10,807 nucleotides of DNA from Luminiphilus sp. (lineage in GTDB: Bacteria; Pseudomonadota; Gammaproteobacteria; Pseudomonadales; Halieaceae). The translations under genes and the position numbers were made by a program. Where the stretch lies: positions 1-10,807 of the forward strand of contig JAHEJH010000043.1 of the NCBI GenBank assembly GCA_024638905.1, in the 5' to 3' direction. The notes below the pieces were generated by a model. The model ran no database searches, was not told the origin of the DNA, and saw nothing but the letters and a program-made list of their open reading frames with translations. This document shows, piece after piece, positions 6,968 to 10,807 of the stretch (position 1 is the stretch's first letter; every line of letters starts with the position of its first letter).

Positions 6968-7354
6968 ATGGCGAGTCGTAAAATGGCCATGCAAGAGCCC
7001 GACACCCTTTATTACGACGGCAGCTGCCCACTGTGCCAGCGGGAGATGTCCCATCTGGCGAAACTGAAGTCTGACCGGCTGGTTTTGCAGGACATTCACA
7101 CGCTCCCGGTCGGTGCAGAGGGTCCGGACAAGGGGACGCTGCTGCAAAATCTGCACCTCAAGCGTGGTTCCGAGTGGGTCGTCGGACTCGACGCCAACGT
7201 GGCGGCGTGGCAATACACCCGCATCGGTTTTTTCTGGCGCTGGCTGTCTTGGCCCGTGGTGAGACCAGTTGCTAGCTGGTGTTACCAACAGTGGGCCACC
7301 CGCCGCTACGCTAAGCGCTACCCTCTGGAATCCGAATCGAGCACCTCAGATTGA
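6968..7354 (+). CDS. DCC family (DUF393) thiol-disulfide oxidoreductase-like protein
   Basis: Small 128-residue protein with the DCC-family signature near the N-terminus, LYYDGSCPLCQREM, with Cys20 and Cys23 forming a CxxC pair. The middle holds LQDIHTLP and a segment typical of the family (LHLKRGSEWVVGLDANVAAWQ), and the C-terminus has the family-like WRWLSWPVVRPVASWCYQ. DCC proteins are thought to have a thioredoxin-like fold; their partners are mostly unknown. Start choice is uncertain: ATG 6968 has no clear Shine-Dalgarno, and in-frame ATGs at 6983 and 6989 would also keep the whole domain. No signal peptide is seen, so it should be cytoplasmic. It follows the TlpA-like gene by 55 bases with no terminator visible, and its stop overlaps the next start (TTGA), so it is probably part of the same run of redox genes. 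Confidence 0.85.
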   Translation: MASRKMAMQEPDTLYYDGSCPLCQREMSHLAKLKSDRLVLQDIHTLPVGAEGPDKGTLLQNLHLKRGSEWVVGLDANVAAWQYTRIGFFWRWLSWPVVRPVASWCYQQWATRRYAKRYPLESESSTSD

Positions 7355-7995
7355 CGCTGGCGCACCTCACCGCGCACGACATCGCGGCTATGGCGTCGCA
7401 ACAGCGGGCGTTGCTCATCAACAGCCTGCCTGGGTACAAGTCCGCGATGCTGGTGGGCACTTCAGATACAGCGGGCCAAACGAATCTCGCCATCGTGAGC
7501 TCGCATTTTCACCTAGGCTCCAGCCCACCTCTACTGGCAATGATTCTGCGCCCGAGCACGGGCAACAGCGAGCGGCACACGCTCCATAACCTGTTGGAAA
7601 CCCGGTGCTGGACGCTGAACGGTTTTTCACTGGATCACGCCGCGCAGGCACATCAGACCTCAGCGGCCTACCCCAAAGATCAATCGGAATTTGATGCCTG
7701 TGGCTTTGAGGCGGAGTGGCTGGCTGAATTTAATGCGCCGTTTATCAAAGGCTCACCGCTACAAATCGGATGCCTGTTGCGGGAACATCACCCGCTGGAA
7801 ATCAACGGGACGCATATGATCATTGGCGAAGTTCAGCATCTGCACTACTCCGAGACGGCGCAGCGCAGCGATGGCGGTCTCTCTCTGGACGCCATGGGTC
7901 TGGTCGCCGTGGCCGGGCTCGACACGTACACGCAACCAGAGGGCGGAGTGCGATTCGGTGCCGCGGATACGGCTTCCTCGCCACGGCAATTGTAA
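7351..7995 (+). CDS. Flavin reductase-like, FMN-binding split-barrel protein
   Basis: Predicted 214-residue cytoplasmic protein of the flavin reductase-like (DIM6/NTAB) type. Members bind FMN in a split barrel and reduce flavin with NAD(P)H or act on small substrates. Supporting stretches are RALLINSLPGYKSAMLVGTSD, then TNLAIVSSHFHLGSSPPLLAMILRP (the usual position for flavin contacts), ERHTLHNLLETRCWTLN, FDACGFEAEWL, and HMIIGEVQHL near the barrel end. The TTG at 7351 overlaps the preceding stop by 4 bases and gives the full N-terminus. The ATG at 7390 would drop 13 residues and is an alternative, since no strong RBS precedes either. The C-terminus after VAGLDTY is variable. The substrate cannot be told. 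It could supply reduced flavin to a partner or be an independent oxidoreductase. Confidence 0.72.
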   Translation: MTLAHLTAHDIAAMASQQRALLINSLPGYKSAMLVGTSDTAGQTNLAIVSSHFHLGSSPPLLAMILRPSTGNSERHTLHNLLETRCWTLNGFSLDHAAQAHQTSAAYPKDQSEFDACGFEAEWLAEFNAPFIKGSPLQIGCLLREHHPLEINGTHMIIGEVQHLHYSETAQRSDGGLSLDAMGLVAVAGLDTYTQPEGGVRFGAADTASSPRQL

Positions 7996-8090
7996 ATCTC
8001 GTTTTCAATACGTTGATCCGTTAGGCTGATGGCCCGCGGAGCACGACGCCAACCAAACCCCCCGCTTGACGCAACACCACTGGACACTTC

Positions 8091-8095
8091 AAGGA
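8091..8095 (+). promoter_or_regulatory. Ribosome binding site of the M3 peptidase gene
   Basis: AAGGA lies 10 bases upstream of ATG 8106, supporting that start and so the signal peptide. The 110-base gap 7996-8105 otherwise shows a C-rich run and no clear terminator; a TTGACG at 8066-8071 has no convincing -10 partner. Confidence 0.55.
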
Positions 8096-8105
8096 CGATA
8101 CGCCC

Positions 8106-10010
8106 ATGTCACCGATCAAAACTCTCTTTTGCGGCCTGCTTACCGGCCTACTCTTTTTGGCTTCGCCTTGGGTCTTTGCCAAAGCCGTGCCTGAGCGCGC
8201 AGACATTGATGCGCAGTTCAAATGGGATCTCACCGATATGTATGCCGACGCAACCGCATGGGAAGCAGATCGGGAGCGATTTCTCGACGAACTGCCCACG
8301 ATGTCAACACATCGGGGCAAACTGGGTGAAAGCGGAGCGAGCTTGCTGCAGGCCATTGAAAGCATCCAAGCGGTCGAGACCATCATCGCCAATCTCTATG
8401 TCTACGCTGGGCTCAAGAGTTATGAAGACACCCGCATCTCCGAGAATGCCGCGCGCTTCTCGGAGGCTCAGGGGCTTTATTCCCAGTACCAGCAAGCCCT
8501 GTCCTACTTCACACCCGAACTGCTGGCCATCCCCGACGAGACGCTGACCCAGTTCATCGAGCGCACGCCGGGACTCGAGGTCTATGCACACTATCTCGAC
8601 GAAACCGCACGCATGCGTCCTTACACACTATCCGAGGCCGAAGAGCGCTTGCTGGCGATGGCATCGGACCCCCTCGATAAATTTGACAGTGTCTTCACCG
8701 CCATTGATAGCTCCGATCTGTCCTTCGGCACCATGATTGATGAGTCAGGAGATGAGGTTGAGCTCACCAACAGTCGCTACGGGGCCTTCCTGCACTCGAC
8801 TGATCGCAGGGTGCGCGAAGCCGCCTGGAAAGGATTGTTTGAGGGCTACAAGACCCTCAATCACACACTCGCTGCGAACTATGAGGGGCACGTTAAAAGC
8901 CGAGTATTTTTCGCACGCGCCCGAGGCTTTGAGTCCCGACTGGAGCACGCCACCTACACCAATGCCATTCCAATTGAGGTTTTTAATAACCTGATCAGTG
9001 CGGCACGAGAAGGCAGCGCGCCTCTGCAACGCTACCTCCGGCTAAGGGAAAAAACGCTTGGCGTGGACCGGCTACAAATCTGGGACATGTACGCACCTAT
9101 CGTGCCTCCTACGATCAAAGACGTGAGCTTTGATGAGGCCAAGGAGATCGTGGCCGAGGCCCTCACGCCTCTCGGCGAGGAGTACATCAACGTCTACTGG
9201 AAAGGCTTCGACGAGGGCTGGGTCGATGCCATGGCCAACCGAGGCAAACGCGGCGGCGCGTTCAGCTGGGGCACCTACACATCAAAGCCCTATCTCTCTA
9301 TGAATTTTGAGGGCACGCTGAACAATGTATCAACTCTGGCCCATGAATACGGCCACTCGATCCATAGCTACCTGACCCGCAATACCCAACCACAGGTCTA
9401 TGGCGACTACCGGACCTTTATCGCTGAAATTGCGTCGATGACCAATGAGGCGATCCTGATGCAAAAAATGCTGGCTGAGGCGACCTCGGCGGGCGAGCGC
9501 GCCTACCTCCTGAGTTCTTACCTTGATGAATTCAGGGGCGGTTTTTATCGACAGGCCTCTTTTGCTGACTTTGAGGCGCGCGCCCACGCTAAAGTCGAGG
9601 CCGGCGAAGCGCTGACTGCAGACGTACTGAACACGATCTACGCCGACGTATTCAATGATTACTACGGAGACGCGGTACACGCCAACGAACTCAATCAGAT
9701 CGAGTGGAGCCGGATACCCCATTTTTTACGCAGTGACAACTTTTACGTCTACCAGTACTCCACCTCGTTCGTTGCCGCTACAGCATTGGCCAAGCAGATT
9801 CTTGAGGAAGGAGAGCCTGCTCGGGAAAGATATTTGACCATGCTTAAGTCTGGCTCCAATGACTACCCTATTGAACTGCTTAAAAAGGCCGGCATCGATA
9901 TGACCTCGCCCGAGCCCATCCAGGCGACGATAGAGGTATTCGATGACTTGGTCGATCAGCTTGAACAGGCGCTGGCTGAGATGCAGGCGGTCGCTACCCT
10001 TAACCAGTAG
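8106..10010 (+). CDS. pepF: Exported M3 family zinc metallopeptidase, oligoendopeptidase F-like
   Basis: Predicted oligopeptidase that cleaves short peptides in a closed, mostly helical catalytic chamber. The 634-residue length fits PepF (about 600) plus a leader. The N-terminus is a typical signal peptide: MSPIK, a hydrophobic core, and likely cleavage after WVFA at about residue 25. Mature features are FKWDLTDMYAD (about 38-48), a helical N-terminal half, then GGAFSWGTYTSKPYLSMNF. The zinc site is LAHEYGHSIHS with His413, Glu414 and His417, followed by the third ligand Glu441 in FIAEIASMTNEA. The C-terminal YQYSTSFVAATALA is also characteristic of the PepF/M3B group. Classical PepF proteins are cytosolic, so periplasmic export is the notable point; it suggests degradation of imported or envelope-derived peptides. 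The RBS supports the start. It appears to be a separate unit downstream of the redox genes. Confidence 0.92.
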   Translation: MSPIKTLFCGLLTGLLFLASPWVFAKAVPERADIDAQFKWDLTDMYADATAWEADRERFLDELPTMSTHRGKLGESGASLLQAIESIQAVETIIANLYVYAGLKSYEDTRISENAARFSEAQGLYSQYQQALSYFTPELLAIPDETLTQFIERTPGLEVYAHYLDETARMRPYTLSEAEERLLAMASDPLDKFDSVFTAIDSSDLSFGTMIDESGDEVELTNSRYGAFLHSTDRRVREAAWKGLFEGYKTLNHTLAANYEGHVKSRVFFARARGFESRLEHATYTNAIPIEVFNNLISAAREGSAPLQRYLRLREKTLGVDRLQIWDMYAPIVPPTIKDVSFDEAKEIVAEALTPLGEEYINVYWKGFDEGWVDAMANRGKRGGAFSWGTYTSKPYLSMNFEGTLNNVSTLAHEYGHSIHSYLTRNTQPQVYGDYRTFIAEIASMTNEAILMQKMLAEATSAGERAYLLSSYLDEFRGGFYRQASFADFEARAHAKVEAGEALTADVLNTIYADVFNDYYGDAVHANELNQIEWSRIPHFLRSDNFYVYQYSTSFVAATALAKQILEEGEPARERYLTMLKSGSNDYPIELLKKAGIDMTSPEPIQATIEVFDDLVDQLEQALAEMQAVATLNQ

Positions 10011-10076
10011 TGGGCTCACGAGGGTCTAGGTGCAGCCATTTTAAATAGCGCTTCGTTATTGCTGGTATTAAGCACA

Positions 10077-10095
10077 CCACCGGGCACTCCGGTGG
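10077..10095 (+). terminator. Stable hairpin downstream of the M3 peptidase gene
   Basis: CCACCGG (10077-10083) pairs perfectly with CCGGTGG (10089-10095) around a 5-base loop, 66 bases after the pepF stop. The stem is GC-rich, but no T-run follows, so termination is uncertain. The rest of the 10011-10164 gap is AT-richer (for example TTTTAAATA at about 10039) and shows no ORF. Confidence 0.45.
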
Positions 10096-10151
10096 CGCGG
10101 TGGGCTCAAATCACTCAATATTCTGGTTGAGCGGCTAGATCTTGTGCAATT

Positions 10152-10157
10152 AGGAAA
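10152..10157 (+). promoter_or_regulatory. Ribosome binding site of the DUF3014-like gene
   Basis: AGGAAA lies 7 bases before ATG 10165. It selects this ATG over the out-of-frame ATG at 10160, which leads into a different frame. Confidence 0.55.
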
Positions 10158-10164
10158 GCATGCG

Positions 10165-10807
10165 ATGTCCGAGCAATTCCATATTATTAGCGCGCAAAGA
10201 GGGGCCATTTCCGCGGCACAGGCGGGGCTCATCCTTGTGCTTTTATTGGTCATCGCTGGCGGCGTTGTCCTGTTGACCGGGATATGGCCACCGGAAGAAG
10301 AAAGCACAGCGCCACCCGTAATGGCCGCTCCACCCGCTCCTCCACCTGCGCCGGCAATTACCGCGCTCGAGGAGCCTACAGTAGAACCACCGCCTCCGCC
10401 TCCGCCTCCTGCGCCAGTCGAGGACCCGTTACCCCGACTTGAAGAGAGCGACGACGCGGTGCGCGATGCCGTAGGTGATATTCCATTGGGCACCGCCGGA
10501 CAGCAGTATTTGATACCGGGCAATATCATTGAGCGCAGCGCCAGCGTGGTCTACCTGATGGCGCAGGGTGACGTCCCCTACAAGCTCCTGCCCGTTTCAC
10601 GGCCCAAGGCCACGTTCTCCATCAGCGACGATGGCACCCAAGTGGTTACAGACCCTGCTGGCTTCGAGCGCTATGACGCACTGACACAATGGCTACAGAG
10701 CCTGGATCTGGAATCACTCTTGTCATCGCTTGAGTGGTTCATACCGCTATTCCGCGAGGCCTGGTCCTATTACGGCGAAGATCCCGCCGCCTTCGACATG
10801 GCGGTGG
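10165..10807 (+). CDS. DUF3014-type membrane-anchored proline-rich protein (3' end outside window)
   Basis: The frame stays open from ATG 10165 to the window end, giving 214 complete codons of a truncated gene. The product has a short N-terminus, one membrane segment at about residues 20-41 (AGLILVLLLVIAGGVVLL, then TGIW), and a proline/alanine-rich linker at about 43-90 that includes eight prolines in a row (75-82, codons 10387-10410). After it comes LPRLEESDDAVRDAV, where the DUF3014 region typically begins, then IPGNIIERSASVVYLMAQGDVPY and RYDALTQWLQSL. The layout suggests an inner-membrane anchor with the domain in the periplasm. DUF3014 has no established function. I recognise the family from the linker-plus-LPxLxESD pattern rather than from a search, so the family name is moderately sure and the topology is surer. 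Confidence 0.75.
   Translation, partial: MSEQFHIISAQRGAISAAQAGLILVLLLVIAGGVVLLTGIWPPEEESTAPPVMAAPPAPPPAPAITALEEPTVEPPPPPPPPAPVEDPLPRLEESDDAVRDAVGDIPLGTAGQQYLIPGNIIERSASVVYLMAQGDVPYKLLPVSRPKATFSISDDGTQVVTDPAGFERYDALTQWLQSLDLESLLSSLEWFIPLFREAWSYYGEDPAAFDMAV

Noticed and set aside
8029..8547. Plus-strand ORF overlapping the start of the M3 peptidase gene
   Set aside because: It is a shadow frame with no motif; the peptidase frame has an RBS, signal peptide and family sequence from 8106.
10010..10108. Direct repeat GTGGGCTCA at 10010-10018 and 10100-10108
   Set aside because: Nine bases is close to chance level, and no mobile element or target-site pattern accompanies it.
10127..10164. Possible sigma-70 promoter starting with TTGAGC before the DUF3014-like gene
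   Set aside because: No convincing -10 box lies 16-18 bases downstream.
10068..10529. Minus-strand ORF encoding a glycine-rich protein
   Set aside because: It is the mirror of the proline-codon tract of the DUF3014-like gene; the glycine run is just the complement of proline codons, and no RBS or domain is visible.

Overview
The window is about 10.8 kb of gene-dense DNA with moderately high GC. Gene content and sequence style point to a marine gammaproteobacterium, possibly of the Halieaceae/OM60-NOR5 type. That placement is inferred from the look of the proteins and from the pairing of GspA/GspB with an E. coli-like PhoA; it was not tested by any search. I see no rRNA, tRNA, CRISPR array, insertion sequence or prophage gene. 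All stretches without a gene are shorter than about 225 bases.

Layout, left to right. (1) The 3' part of a periplasmic alkaline phosphatase gene (phoA-like, +) enters from outside the window. (2) It converges on a two-gene minus-strand operon, gspA then gspB. These encode an ExeA-type AAA+ ATPase with a peptidoglycan-binding tail and its membrane partner ExeB/GspB, which help insert the type II secretion secretin through the cell wall. A perfect 12-bp inverted repeat lies between the convergent ends. (3) A 223-bp divergent intergenic region carries a 19-bp inverted repeat that also resembles a sigma-54 promoter on both strands. (4) A plus-strand cluster follows. It holds a nitronate-monooxygenase-family flavoprotein, a class I HMG-CoA reductase whose start overlaps the previous stop by 4 bases (ATGA), an exported TlpA/thioredoxin-like protein, a DCC-family (DUF393) small CxxC protein, and a flavin-reductase-like protein whose TTG start overlaps the DCC stop (TTGA). 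(5) An exported M3 family (PepF-like) metallopeptidase gene comes next. (6) At the right edge is a membrane-anchored, proline-rich DUF3014-type protein, cut by the window end.

How the parts may work together. GspA/GspB belong to type II secretion, and PhoA and the M3 peptidase are exported proteins, so the left and right flanks share an envelope/export theme. The central cluster is mostly redox enzymes: an FMN oxidoreductase, an NAD(P)H-dependent HMG-CoA reductase, two thiol-disulfide proteins and a flavin reductase-like protein. The tightest link is the translational coupling of the flavoprotein to HMG-CoA reductase. No other mevalonate-pathway gene is in the window, so the role of that pair is open. 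I did not find a clearly new multi-gene system. The NMO-HMGR pair and the symmetric element upstream of it are the best leads.
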